A stretch of DNA of 64,000 bases. Source: Dickeya zeae NCPPB 2538. Lineage in GTDB: Bacteria; Pseudomonadota; Gammaproteobacteria; Enterobacterales; Enterobacteriaceae. A model generated the notes under the pieces. The model had not been told where the DNA came from. It saw only the letters and a program-made list of their open reading frames with translations, and did no database searches. Where the stretch lies: NCBI RefSeq assembly GCF_000406165.1, contig NZ_CM001977.1:2054124-2118123 (forward strand). The letters run 5' to 3'. This document shows positions 18,726 through 26,667 of the stretch, in pieces. The first letter of the stretch is position 1. The number at the start of each line of letters is the position of its first letter. Made by a program: the position numbers and the translations under genes.

Positions 18726-19976
18726 ATGAAGGTGGTAATTTTAGGGAGTGGTGTTATCGGCGTCAGTACCGCCTGGTATCTGGCGCAATCGGGGCATGAT
18801 GTCACGGTTATTGACCGGCAGGCTGAGCCAGCTCTGGAAACCAGCGCGGCTAACGCAGGGCAGATTTCCCCCGGTTATTCCGCCCCCTGGGCGGCACCGG
18901 GTATTCCACTTAAGGCCGTCAAATGGCTCTTTCAGCAGCATGCCCCGTTGGCGATTCGCCCGGACTTTACCGCCACGCAACTACGTTGGATGTGGCAGAT
19001 GCTGCTAAATTGCGACAGCGCACACTACCGGGTTAATAAAGCTCGTATGGTCCGGCTGGCCGAATACAGCCGTGATTGCCTGCAGGCACTGCGCGCCGCA
19101 ACCGGCATTGCCTATGAAGGGCGACAGGGTGGGACGTTACAACTGTTCAGAACTCCACAACAGTATGAAAATGCTTACCGTGATATCGCGGTGCTTAAAG
19201 AAGCCGGTGTGCCGTATGAATTGCTGGAGGCGAGCCAACTGGCTTCTGTCGAACCGGCGCTGGCGGGCGTACGCCACAAGCTGACCGGGGGATTGCGATT
19301 GCCGCATGATGAAACCGGGGATTGCCAGCTGTTTACCCGGCAACTGGCGACGATGGCGGCAGCGGCGGGGGTTACCTTCCGTTTCAATAGCCCGATACAA
19401 CATCTTGATGTGGAAGGGCAACGGGTTAGCTCAGTGTATTGCAACGGTGAAAAAATCACCGCGGATGCTTATGTGATGGCATGCGGTTCCTATTCCCGCG
19501 GTTTATTGGATAAATGGTTCGATATCCCTGTCTATCCACTCAAGGGTTATTCGCTGACGATCCCGCTCTCTAACGAAGAAGGCGCACCGGTATCTACCGT
19601 ACTGGATGAAACCTATAAGATCGCGATTACGCGTTTTGATCAGCGCATTCGCGTCGGTGGTATGGCGGAGATCGCCGGGTTTGATCTCGCGTTGAACCAG
19701 AAACGCCGGGCTACGCTGGAAATGGTGGTACGTGATCTGTACCCAAACTGTGGGCCGGTAGAACAGGCAGCATTTTGGACCGGGCTGAGACCGATGACGC
19801 CAGACGGCACGCCATTGGTGGGGCGTTCCCCCTTACAAAACCTGTATCTGAACACCGGACACGGTACATTGGGGTGGACAATGGGGTGTGGCTCCGGTCA
19901 GTTGCTCGCCGATATTATCTCCGGCAAAACGCCAGCCATTGAGTACGACGATCTCTCCTTCTCTCGCTACGCCTGA
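18726..19976 (+). CDS. dadA: D-amino acid dehydrogenase, small subunit
   Basis: A membrane-associated FAD enzyme that oxidises D-alanine and other D-amino acids, feeding electrons to quinone. The N-terminal Rossmann motif is VVILGSGVIGVSTAWYLAQS, and the C-terminal FAD contact is LNTGHGTLGWTMGCGSGQLL. From ATG 18726 it is 416 residues (E. coli 432). That start was preferred over 18696 because GGGAG lies upstream and MKVVILG matches the family. The usual partner dadX (catabolic alanine racemase) does not follow. Confidence 0.93.
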   Translation: MKVVILGSGVIGVSTAWYLAQSGHDVTVIDRQAEPALETSAANAGQISPGYSAPWAAPGIPLKAVKWLFQQHAPLAIRPDFTATQLRWMWQMLLNCDSAHYRVNKARMVRLAEYSRDCLQALRAATGIAYEGRQGGTLQLFRTPQQYENAYRDIAVLKEAGVPYELLEASQLASVEPALAGVRHKLTGGLRLPHDETGDCQLFTRQLATMAAAAGVTFRFNSPIQHLDVEGQRVSSVYCNGEKITADAYVMACGSYSRGLLDKWFDIPVYPLKGYSLTIPLSNEEGAPVSTVLDETYKIAITRFDQRIRVGGMAEIAGFDLALNQKRRATLEMVVRDLYPNCGPVEQAAFWTGLRPMTPDGTPLVGRSPLQNLYLNTGHGTLGWTMGCGSGQLLADIISGKTPAIEYDDLSFSRYA

Positions 19977-19999
19977 CTTCGCCATTCCTGCTAATCATT

Positions 20000-20051
20000 A
20001 ACCGCTCTGATTGGGGCGGTTAACTGTAAAAAGGGATCCTGGCGGATCCCT
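20000..20051. terminator. Two adjacent hairpins between dadA and the convergent binding-protein gene
   Basis: AACCGC (20000-20005) pairs with GCGGTT (20016-20021), and AGGGATC (20032-20038) pairs with GATCCCT (20045-20051). The A run between them reads as T on the minus strand, so the second hairpin suits the minus-strand gene. Confidence 0.6.
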
Positions 20052-20067
20052 CTCGATATATAAATGG

Positions 20068-21189
20068 TTAGTTTGCCAACGGTGCATCCGGATGCAGGCC
20101 CAGCCAGCCGGGAGTGGGGTCGCCTTTGGCTTCTCCTACATACAGACTCATTTGTGCACGGAAGCGTTCAACGGCACCGCGATCAGACATGAAATCAGCA
20201 AATGCCTGTGGACGGGTGTTGCTGTATTCCCAAATATGCTTATAACCCGCAGGCGGAGCCACGTCGGTGCGTACTGACCACATCCGCGCAACCTGTGTTT
20301 GTGTTTGCGGGTCAAGTAGCCAGCTCAGGTACAACTTGGCGCTTTCCGGGTGTTTGGCCTGTTTGAAGATGGCAGCACGCTGCGCCCAGGAGACAAAGGG
20401 GTCTGATTTCGGCAGTACAAATCGCGTTACTGAACCAGCCGCTGGAACCAGTGCACCAGAACTGCTTGGGGTAGCGCTGTATTTACCCGTGGTTATCTGA
20501 GCACCGGGTACGTTCGTTCCACGTGCGTAAACCGGGTCTTGCTCCTGGAGTTTTTCTACAAATTCCCAGCCGTATTTATCTACTATCTGTTTGTACCAAA
20601 ACAGTACCGCGTCATCATCGTTTGGATACGCCAGTATCAGGTTGCCTTTTAAATCAGGGCGCAGATAGTCGTTTGCTTCTCGCGGCCAGGATTTCTCATC
20701 CAGCAACTGGGTGTTGACCAGGTTACTGAACGCGATGACGTACGCACCAATCCAGGCACCGTCTGCGTCACGAAATTCTGGGTAGACTTTGTCCCAGCCC
20801 ACGGGTTTGTAATTCAGCAAAACCCCCTGTTTTTTCCAGCGCGGGAAATCCTGCACCGTCTGTAACTGCACCACATCCGGAATCAGGGTATTAGTCGCCA
20901 GTTGGTTGTCGATACGCGCGTCGTGATATTTGCTGTAGTCAACGATGACATTCAGCTTGATGCCAGGAAAACGGTTCTCAAACGCCTGTTTGAAGCCCGT
21001 TTGCTGTGACTGGACATCGCCACCGGCATAAACGGTGACTGTCCCGCCTTCTCTGAGCGCGCTCTGATAAATCTCATCCAGTGAACGGGTATCGGGTGCA
21101 ACGGCAGCTTGAGCCTGCCAACTGCTGATACCAGCCATCATGGTCAAGAGTAGTGCGGTTTTCTTTAAGTACTTCCCAGTGTATTGCAT
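20068..21189 (-). CDS. Periplasmic substrate-binding protein of an ABC importer (iron/AfuA-like fold), solitary
   Basis: A 373-residue protein with a signal peptide (KKTALLLTMMAGISSWQAQA, cleavage near residue 28) and a type 2 periplasmic binding fold. Markers are GGTVTVYAGGDVQSQQTGFK, LIPDVVQLQTVQDFPRW and ANDYLRPDLKGNLILAYPND. The nearest groups bind ferric iron, phosphonate or sugar-phosphate type ligands; the ligand cannot be told from sequence. AAGGAG lies just upstream of the ATG. No permease or ATPase gene is adjacent on either side, so it must work with a transporter encoded elsewhere or be an orphan. Confidence 0.75.
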   Translation of the reverse strand: MQYTGKYLKKTALLLTMMAGISSWQAQAAVAPDTRSLDEIYQSALREGGTVTVYAGGDVQSQQTGFKQAFENRFPGIKLNVIVDYSKYHDARIDNQLATNTLIPDVVQLQTVQDFPRWKKQGVLLNYKPVGWDKVYPEFRDADGAWIGAYVIAFSNLVNTQLLDEKSWPREANDYLRPDLKGNLILAYPNDDDAVLFWYKQIVDKYGWEFVEKLQEQDPVYARGTNVPGAQITTGKYSATPSSSGALVPAAGSVTRFVLPKSDPFVSWAQRAAIFKQAKHPESAKLYLSWLLDPQTQTQVARMWSVRTDVAPPAGYKHIWEYSNTRPQAFADFMSDRGAVERFRAQMSLYVGEAKGDPTPGWLGLHPDAPLAN

Positions 21190-21601
21190 CGTGGTCTCCT
21201 TGACTGGGGGGTAAAAGCCGCGCCGACAGGCAATAACCTTATCAATTGCATGACGGCGACGGCGTAATAAGCGAACAACTGCAGGTGTTTTTCCCTTTTT
21301 CTGTCAGGGAATTGAGAGTTGAGTCTATCGGATTAAACAAAAACAAACAGGAAGAAAAAATGAACGAAATGATTAAAAACATTGAATGATGTGAGGTGGC
21401 AGGTTGTTCTTGTGACGTCATTTTTTCTGGAATTAAATGGCGGTAAATCGAGTGTTGCACAGCGATACTGTTAATTTTTTCTAATTGTTTTTGGTTGGGT
21501 AAAAGAATGGTCTGATTGTCTGGAAAGGGCTGATGGATCACAGACAAAGAGCAAAACGCCCTGGCTGGCAGGGCGGAGCAAGAGTCTCGGGCGAACGACC
21601 A
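21190..21601. other. AT-rich gap with no supportable gene
   Basis: Apart from the terminator at its far end, this 412-base stretch holds only AT-rich sequence. A 101-codon minus-strand frame (21547-21242) has no ribosome site and low-complexity content. The part near 21200-21300 presumably carries the promoter of the binding-protein gene. Confidence 0.6.
21553..21575 (-). terminator. Terminator of the Ser-rich protein gene
   Basis: On the minus strand CGCCCTG (21575-21569) pairs with CAGGGCG (21563-21557) around a 5-base loop, followed by a short T4 tract at 21556-21553. It lies 27 bases after the stop codon of the Ser-rich gene. Confidence 0.7.
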
Positions 21602-22201
21602 TCAGGCGGCGGTATTAACCAGGTTGCCTTGTGATGAGGCGGAAGCCAGCGAAGAGGAAAAGCTTTGCAGGAAAGTCGACAGCGACGCACTGCTGCTATC
21701 GCCACCCAAAGCAGTGACCATTGAACTGAACGCACTTTGCAATTCGCTCAACTGGCTGCTGGACACCGTGCTGCTGGAAGAGGAATCGGAAGAGAGTGCG
21801 CTAATCAGCGAAGACAGGTCATTTTTCATCGGGTTGTCAGACAACGACGATGAGTTGGATGACGCACCAATGCTGTGCAGGGTATCCATCAACGTATGCA
21901 GGAAGGTGGCCACGGCTTCCTTCGCACTGGAAGACGAGGTGTCCGACGTGCTGCTGTCTGTTGAGGATGTTGACGATGTCGTGGAACTGGTTTCCGAGGT
22001 ACTGCTGGTGCCAAGCGTGATACCAATTGAAGATAACGCTGTCACCAAAGACGAAAACAATCCCCCCTCTTTATCATCATCCTGTTTACGGTAAGGGAGC
22101 GCCGTTACAGAAGATGAGGAGGACGACGTGGAACTGACGCCGGATACCTGCAACACGGAATTATATAACCCCGAGTAGTTGGAGGATATGGACATCACCA
22201 T
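21602..22201 (-). CDS. Ser-rich, Cys- and Trp-free protein; candidate type III secreted protein
   Basis: I do not recognise a family. From ATG 22201 (AAGGAG 7 bases upstream, better than Met at 22264) the product is 199 residues and about one third serine. It has no Cys or Trp, no signal peptide and no membrane span. Short amphipathic segments recur: LFSSLVTALSSIG (residues about 48-60), TFLHTLMDTLHSIGASS, DLSSLISALSS and AFSSMVTALGGDSSS. These are separated by Ser/Thr runs such as SSTSSTDSSTSDTSSSS. The Ser-rich N-terminus, heat-stable composition, a possible HrpL box at 22335-22307 and the neighbouring hrpW/dspE genes suggest a harpin-like type III substrate. That is inference. A surface or structural role is also possible. 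Confidence 0.7.
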   Translation of the reverse strand: MVMSISSNYSGLYNSVLQVSGVSSTSSSSSSVTALPYRKQDDDKEGGLFSSLVTALSSIGITLGTSSTSETSSTTSSTSSTDSSTSDTSSSSAKEAVATFLHTLMDTLHSIGASSNSSSLSDNPMKNDLSSLISALSSDSSSSSTVSSSQLSELQSAFSSMVTALGGDSSSASLSTFLQSFSSSLASASSQGNLVNTAA

Positions 22202-22592
22202 GATATTTCTCCTTGTAGTATTTGCCAGAAAATTAACTACTGTCGACACGTGCATGAAATACACGGCGCCGCATAGGTATATAGAATAATTAAAATTATT
22301 TTTCTATCAGGGGGAATTGGCGTGGAAGTGGTTCAATAAAGATTGAAAATCAATCGGATGAAAAGATGGTGATTTATTTTTCTATTAATGGCATAGAAAA
22401 AGGTGAAACGTAATTTTTGTAAGGATAGAGAAAGAAAAACGATATTGTAGAAATGGATTGAAATAAATAACCGCGAGAGTAAGGAAAGCGTAAATTTATT
22501 ATCATGAAATCATAATAAGCGAAAAAACAAATCACCGTATCGACACCGGGACTCCCTGTGTCCCGGCACAAGTACCGTGTTTGGCAGGGGAA
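22202..22592. other. AT-rich leader region of the Ser-rich gene
   Basis: 391 bases with very high AT content around 22270-22520 and no credible gene on either strand. It contains the possible hrp box. Confidence 0.6.
22307..22335 (-). promoter_or_regulatory. Possible degenerate hrp box upstream of the Ser-rich gene
   Basis: On the minus strand TGAACC (22335-22330), 16 bases, then CCCCTGA (22313-22307). The HrpL consensus is GGAACC-N15/16-CCACNNA, so there is one mismatch in each half. It lies 106 bases upstream of the start at 22201. Two mismatches make a chance match possible. Confidence 0.4.
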
Positions 22593-22772
22593 TCAGAGTT
22601 CGAAACCGGGGGCGACCTCTTTCACCGGTTTGCGGCAGGCAGCAGGCACATCGCTGGCCGAAGAACGGACTGTACAGTCAGGGACAAACGGGTTAAGCGA
22701 CTCACGGTTTACGTAGATCAACAAGAGCAGGAGTATCAGCACGATGGCACGCAGGCGTTTTTTCTTTTTCAT
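22593..22772 (-). CDS. Predicted 59-residue single-span membrane peptide
   Basis: Unrecognised. From ATG 22772 it encodes a basic start (MKKKKRLR), one hydrophobic segment (AIVLILLLLLIYV, residues 9-21) and a 38-residue polar tail with two Cys (PDCTVRS, AACRKP). This is the shape of a small inner-membrane protein with a periplasmic tail. No good Shine-Dalgarno is visible before 22772, and the frame stays open to 22895. A 100-residue version without better support is therefore possible. Confidence 0.45.
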   Translation of the reverse strand: MKKKKRLRAIVLILLLLLIYVNRESLNPFVPDCTVRSSASDVPAACRKPVKEVAPGFEL

Positions 22773-23010
22773 ATCAAGTGTCGGTTCATGTGATATATCG
22801 GCAGTATAACGCGTAGCGTTCAGGCCGCGGTAGGTTAAACGCCAGCTTACGGGAGCGCTACCTCGCTGTCTCGTTTTACAAACTTTTGTCATCACTGCCG
22901 TGTTGGTTGATAAACCACGCCCTTGCCGTCAGCCTGGCTCTTGTTTCTGATAGCGGCTGGCAGGCCGCTATGGTGAATGGGACTCGGTTATTAACCGTGA
23001 CTGAGCTGCC

Positions 23011-23685
23011 TCACCAGGCTAATCGATTACCGGCATAATCGACGAAGTGGTGGCCGCCTTTGCCCTGAAAAGCGGTTATTTGTTGCAGTAATCCACTGAC
23101 GCTGGTTTCCACCGTAAGGGGAGCGCTATTGCCGCCGAGATCGGTTTGTACCCAGCCGGGGTGTAATGACAGCAATGTGCCTTGTCGGCTGGCTATCGCA
23201 TCGCTCAGGCTACGTGTCAGCATATTCAGTGCTGCTTTGCTGGCGGCGTAAAAAGGCAGTTCGGCATTGGGGTTTTCGGTCAGGCTACCCAGTCGTGAGG
23301 TCATGAACGCGAGTGTGGCACCAGGGGCCAGACAAGGCAGTAATGCTGATGCCAGAGCAATCGGTGCCAGTGTGTTGGTCAGGAATAACGGCACCCACTG
23401 TTCAGGTTCGATGGCGGTAGCATCCTGGTGTTCAGGGCCATAAATCCCGGCATTAATCAGCACTAAATCGAACGAGGTTGCGGCCAGCGACTGGCAAAAA
23501 GCGGTGCGTTGTGACGAGTCATTGATATCCAGCGCCAGCCAGTGTACCGCCAGCTTATCTGTTACGGTGGACGGCGTACGTCGTGTCGCACTGACTGTCC
23601 ATCCTTGTTGGTGCAGTGCGGTGGCGATGCCGAGCCCCAGCCCGCGAGAGGCGCCAATGATGAGCGCTCGTTGTCCCGAATCCAT
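23011..23685 (-). CDS. SDR-family NAD(P)-dependent oxidoreductase
   Basis: A classical short-chain dehydrogenase/reductase of 224 residues with the cofactor motif IIGASRGLGLGIA, NAG motif LVLINAGIYG and catalytic YxxxK in FYAASKAALNML; the Ser lies in FMTSRLGSL. It resembles the C-factor/CsgA-like subgroup. The substrate is unknown. The GGAGG site about 8 bases before ATG 23685 is strong. It stands alone between the Ser-rich gene and the hrpW unit on the same strand. Confidence 0.88.
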   Translation of the reverse strand: MDSGQRALIIGASRGLGLGIATALHQQGWTVSATRRTPSTVTDKLAVHWLALDINDSSQRTAFCQSLAATSFDLVLINAGIYGPEHQDATAIEPEQWVPLFLTNTLAPIALASALLPCLAPGATLAFMTSRLGSLTENPNAELPFYAASKAALNMLTRSLSDAIASRQGTLLSLHPGWVQTDLGGNSAPLTVETSVSGLLQQITAFQGKGGHHFVDYAGNRLAW

Positions 23686-23796
23686 AACCTGTTACCTCCT
23701 GAAGGGTCTGATGGCTATCTCCGTTGTCTGAGCGCTTTATTTTACGAGGAGTGGACGCGGCGCTACAAGATGAAACGCCACACCAGCATCAGGCAT

Positions 23797-23820
23797 AAAA
23801 AAACCAGCGTCTGACGCTGG
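23797..23820 (-). terminator. Terminator of the hrpW unit
   Basis: On the minus strand CCAGCG (23820-23815) pairs with CGCTGG (23809-23804), followed by seven T (23803-23797). It lies 24 bases after the small gene downstream of hrpW. Confidence 0.85.
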
Positions 23821-23844
23821 CTTGTGAGGCGGAGTGTTAGCGGG

Positions 23845-24177
23845 CTATAACGCATGCCGTTGTCGTTGCAGGGCGATCAAATGGTCGGCTATCTGGCGAA
23901 TAACCCAGAATGCCGTTTGTCCTACGTCGCTGTTCATTTCTGGGTCCAACGTGGTATCCACGCTTTTCAGAAAATCAGCCTCCAGCGAGTCGACAAAAGC
24001 GTCAAAGTCGAACTGACCACTACGCGGTAATTCTCTCTTGCTCAAAACCAGATTGAAACGTTGGGTAACCATCTGAATAGCCTGCTCGAATGCCTGGCGT
24101 TGCGCTGGTGTGATATATCCGCCCCGGTCGACCAGTTCAGTCCAACGGGTAGGGGTGTCCATATCATGTTCGGTCAT
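23845..24177 (-). CDS. Small protein cotranscribed with hrpW; possible HrpW partner or chaperone
   Basis: I do not recognise a family. The 110-residue product is acidic in its middle, Cys-free and without signal peptide or membrane span (TRWTELVDRGGYITPAQRQA, FDAFVDSLEADFLKS, TAFWVIRQIADHLIAL). It begins 13 bases after the hrpW stop and is closed by its own terminator, so it is almost certainly expressed with hrpW. Small size and position next to a type III substrate fit a specific secretion chaperone, though the sequence shows no clear class IA or IB chaperone signature. Confidence 0.75.
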   Translation of the reverse strand: MTEHDMDTPTRWTELVDRGGYITPAQRQAFEQAIQMVTQRFNLVLSKRELPRSGQFDFDAFVDSLEADFLKSVDTTLDPEMNSDVGQTAFWVIRQIADHLIALQRQRHAL

Positions 24178-24190
24178 GATGAATTTCCTG

Positions 24191-25318
24191 TCAGTGTATT
24201 TGCAGCGTGGTGGATTTAGGCACTTTGTAGTGATTGTTGACGTTATCCAGACTGGCGTTATTGACGTTGACTTTCAGCCCTTCGCTATCACTTTTGACGA
24301 AGGAGAACTTGCCGTTCTGGGCATCGATGTTGCTCAGGTTGATGTTCCAGTTACCCTGTTGACCACCGTTGGTGCGAACAAACGTACCGAAATCTTTCAC
24401 TTTGAAGTTATTGACGCTGAAATTGGCATCGGCATTGAGCTGGAATACCTTGTCAGCTGCGCCCTGAGCACTGCTGTTGGTGATAGAAACATTGGCCGGT
24501 TTACCCGTGTTGCTTTTCACCGTCAGTGCATCTTCGCCAACGTTAGTCCAGTGCACGTTATCGATTTTGGCATCGCCGTGCAGATGGATGCCGTCGGCGG
24601 CGTTGTTGCCAAAAATCACATTCTTGACTGAACCGCCGTCAGCGACTTCAAACAGGGGTTTTTGTCCTTCCTTCTGACCACCATCACCTAATGCCGGACC
24701 AGCAACATAGGTTTTACCTTTGCCGTCGAAGACCTCACCCGGGCCGACTTTGATTGGTTCATTCACAACGATAGCATTAGCGTTATCCGCCGTGGGAAAG
24801 GATACCGGGCCTGATTTACCTGAACTACTGGTGGGTACAGAACCGGTGGTATCACCTGATGTGACGCCAGGTGTATTCCCCGTCGCGTTGCTGTTCGCCA
24901 CATTATTGCTCCCCGCGTGGTTACCAACCGAAGGGGCTGTTCCGCCGTTAGCGCCATTGGCAGGGGGGGCGCTGCCCCTATCAGCCTGCGGTTGGGTGTG
25001 CTGATTTTTCTGGTTTTCTATCAGCATCGCTATCAGTGACAGCAACAGTTTCGATAGCGGATCCTCGCCGATTTGGCCGCCGCCATCCCGTGTGGGAGAG
25101 ATGCTATTACCGAGCGCGTTTTCACCGGCATCCTGTAGTAATGATTTGCTGAGATTCTCCAGATTAGATGTGCTGGCCGAGGCCGGAGTTCCACGCGAAG
25201 TCTGCGTGCCGGAAGGCCCGTTATTGCTCAATCCGTTATTCGTTATGCGGTCTGCGCCGCCAACACCGTTCGTAAGGCCCACGCTGGGGATGCGAAGTGT
25301 GATGCTGATATCTGACAT
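24191..25318 (-). CDS. hrpW: HrpW: harpin with C-terminal pectate lyase (PL3-type) domain
   Basis: A type III secreted harpin acting outside the plant cell. The 375 residues comprise a start MSDISITLRIPSVGL, a harpin module with LSKSLLQDAGENALGNSIS and LLLSLIAMLIENQKNQ (about residues 55-110), a Gly/Asn/Ser/Thr linker to about 165, and a class III pectate-lyase domain. The last includes IVVNEPIKVGPGEVFDGKGK, NAADGIHLHGDAKIDNVHWT and VGEDALTVKS. It has no Cys, as in other harpins. AGGGG precedes the ATG. I see no clear hrp box between it and the upstream harpin gene, so it may depend on read-through. Confidence 0.9.
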   Translation of the reverse strand: MSDISITLRIPSVGLTNGVGGADRITNNGLSNNGPSGTQTSRGTPASASTSNLENLSKSLLQDAGENALGNSISPTRDGGGQIGEDPLSKLLLSLIAMLIENQKNQHTQPQADRGSAPPANGANGGTAPSVGNHAGSNNVANSNATGNTPGVTSGDTTGSVPTSSSGKSGPVSFPTADNANAIVVNEPIKVGPGEVFDGKGKTYVAGPALGDGGQKEGQKPLFEVADGGSVKNVIFGNNAADGIHLHGDAKIDNVHWTNVGEDALTVKSNTGKPANVSITNSSAQGAADKVFQLNADANFSVNNFKVKDFGTFVRTNGGQQGNWNINLSNIDAQNGKFSFVKSDSEGLKVNVNNASLDNVNNHYKVPKSTTLQIH

Positions 25319-25394
25319 GATATGCCCCTTTAACCCAAAGATGAGATACCGTTCCCAAAACAGACAGGCAAGACGGCCCTGTCTTTCACCGAAT

Positions 25395-25443
25395 AAAAAA
25401 CGCGCCTGATGTGTTTCATTCAGGAGAACGCAAGCAGGCGCGT
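25395..25443 (-). terminator. Terminator between the upstream harpin gene and hrpW
   Basis: On the minus strand ACGCGCCTG (25443-25435) pairs with CAGGCGCGT (25408-25400), then T6 (25400-25395). The loop is long (26 bases), so termination may be partial. Confidence 0.65.
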
Positions 25444-25450
25444 GAGACGG

Positions 25451-26428
25451 TTATACCGTGGCTTTGCCGGTATCGTTGCCTGCCCCGGCAGGGGCTGGTG
25501 CCATGCCGAATGGCGTTCCGCCTTTGCCGTCGGCCAGTTCGCTGGCGTTATGGCTGGCCCCGGTTGGCGCGATACCGCCGGTTTCAGGTGCCGTGCCGCT
25601 CATAACAGGGGCCACTCCGCCACCAGCAGCCGGTGCCGTACCGCCGCCGCTGGGAGCCGCATTGCCGCCGGATACCGGTGCCGCGCCACCCGTACCACCT
25701 GAACCGCCCTGTGGCTGACCAAATTGGTTTTTCTGGTTTTCCATCAGCATAGCCACCAGCGCCATCAGGATTTTCACCAACGGGTTATCACTGATTTGGC
25801 CGCCACCATCCTGCGTTGGAGAAATACCGTTGCCGAGGCTGTTTTCGCCTGAGTCCTGCAACAGTGATTTACTGAGATCCTCCAGACCGCCTGTTCCCCC
25901 TGGGCCGGATGCTCCGCCTGCGCCTTGTGCGCCGCTCGCACCGCCGCTACCACCTGCACTGTCTAATCCACCACCCTGTAATCCCTGACCGCCTTGCGCC
26001 CCGTTTTTCGGCATCAGCAGATCCAGTAATTTGGTCAGCATATCGGTCAGCCCGCCTTGACCCTGGCTACCGTTTGCCCCCGCGCCATTGCCCAGACCAC
26101 TCAAGCCGTTATTCAGCCCGTCACCCAGACCGTTACTCTGCCCACCGCCTTGTGCGTTGCCCGCACCGCCGCCGAGCACATCACTGGTTCGTCCGAGAGG
26201 GCTGTCGCCGCCGCTCTGACCGTCTTTGTTGTTCAGCAGACTGGGGAGCAGCGCGGTCATGATCACCGCCAGCGCCTCCAACAGTTTGTTGTCCTGCGCA
26301 CTCGATTTATTGCCGGAAAGCCCGTTACCGCCCAGGCCGTTATTGAGGTTGTCTGTACCGCCAACGCCACCCAGTCCGCCATTCAGGCCAGCACTGGGGA
26401 GACTTAGCGTGATGTTGATATCAGCCAT
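25451..26428 (-). CDS. HrpW-like harpin lacking the pectate lyase domain
   Basis: A 325-residue Gly-rich, Cys-free protein whose start MADINITLSLPSAGL and module LSKSLLQDSGENSLGNGISP plus ILMALVAMLMENQKNQ are near copies of HrpW parts. The rest is low-complexity: Gly/Asn/Gln repeats, two amphipathic helices (LLEALAVIMTALLPSLL, LTDMLTKLLDLLMP) and an Ala/Pro/Gly/Thr tail replacing the PL3 domain. It is therefore an HrpW paralogue reduced to, or specialised as, a pure harpin; it is not HrpN. GAGGCG precedes the ATG and an hrp box lies 82 bases upstream. Divergent from dspE. Confidence 0.85.
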   Translation of the reverse strand: MADINITLSLPSAGLNGGLGGVGGTDNLNNGLGGNGLSGNKSSAQDNKLLEALAVIMTALLPSLLNNKDGQSGGDSPLGRTSDVLGGGAGNAQGGGQSNGLGDGLNNGLSGLGNGAGANGSQGQGGLTDMLTKLLDLLMPKNGAQGGQGLQGGGLDSAGGSGGASGAQGAGGASGPGGTGGLEDLSKSLLQDSGENSLGNGISPTQDGGGQISDNPLVKILMALVAMLMENQKNQFGQPQGGSGGTGGAAPVSGGNAAPSGGGTAPAAGGGVAPVMSGTAPETGGIAPTGASHNASELADGKGGTPFGMAPAPAGAGNDTGKATV

Positions 26429-26509
26429 AGTTCGCCTCTGTTTATCAGGATGTGGATGCCCGTTATCGAAAACGAGCGCGTGTCAGCACGGCAAATGCCC
26501 GCTGTTTGC

Positions 26510-26537
26510 TGAGTGAGGAAAGCGGCGTGATGGTTCC
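26510..26537 (-). promoter_or_regulatory. hrp box for the HrpW-like harpin
   Basis: On the minus strand GGAACC (26537-26532), 15 bases, then TCACTCA (26516-26510). It fits GGAACC-N15/16-CCACNNA with one mismatch and lies 82 bases before the ATG at 26428. Confidence 0.8.
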
Positions 26538-26597
26538 ATCCCACACGGTGGGGGAATGTACACAGGGGGAATGTGGGAAAGCACTCTGCGGGCTGAC

Positions 26598-26625
26598 GGA
26601 ACTGAAGGCGACGGTAGGCCACTCA
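26598..26625 (+). promoter_or_regulatory. hrp box for dspE-dspF
   Basis: GGAACT (26598-26603), 15 bases, then CCACTCA (26619-26625), with one mismatch to the HrpL consensus. It ends 42 bases before the dspE ATG at 26668, which also argues that translation does not begin at the earlier in-frame ATG 26452. Confidence 0.8.
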
Positions 26626-26667
26626 ACAGGCATCACCGCACTCAATCCAGCACACGGGAGAAGGCCA

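Noticed and set aside
21242..21547. 101-codon minus-strand frame
   Set aside because: AT-rich, no ribosome site, no recognisable content; one hydrophobic run is expected by chance here.
25451..26428. Calling the Gly-rich harpin HrpN
   Set aside because: Its conserved segments match HrpW, not the known Dickeya HrpN sequence, so no hrpN symbol was given.
26452..26667. Upstream extension of dspE from ATG 26452
   Set aside because: It would start before the dspE hrp box, and the 72 extra residues have no ribosome site or likeness to DspE.
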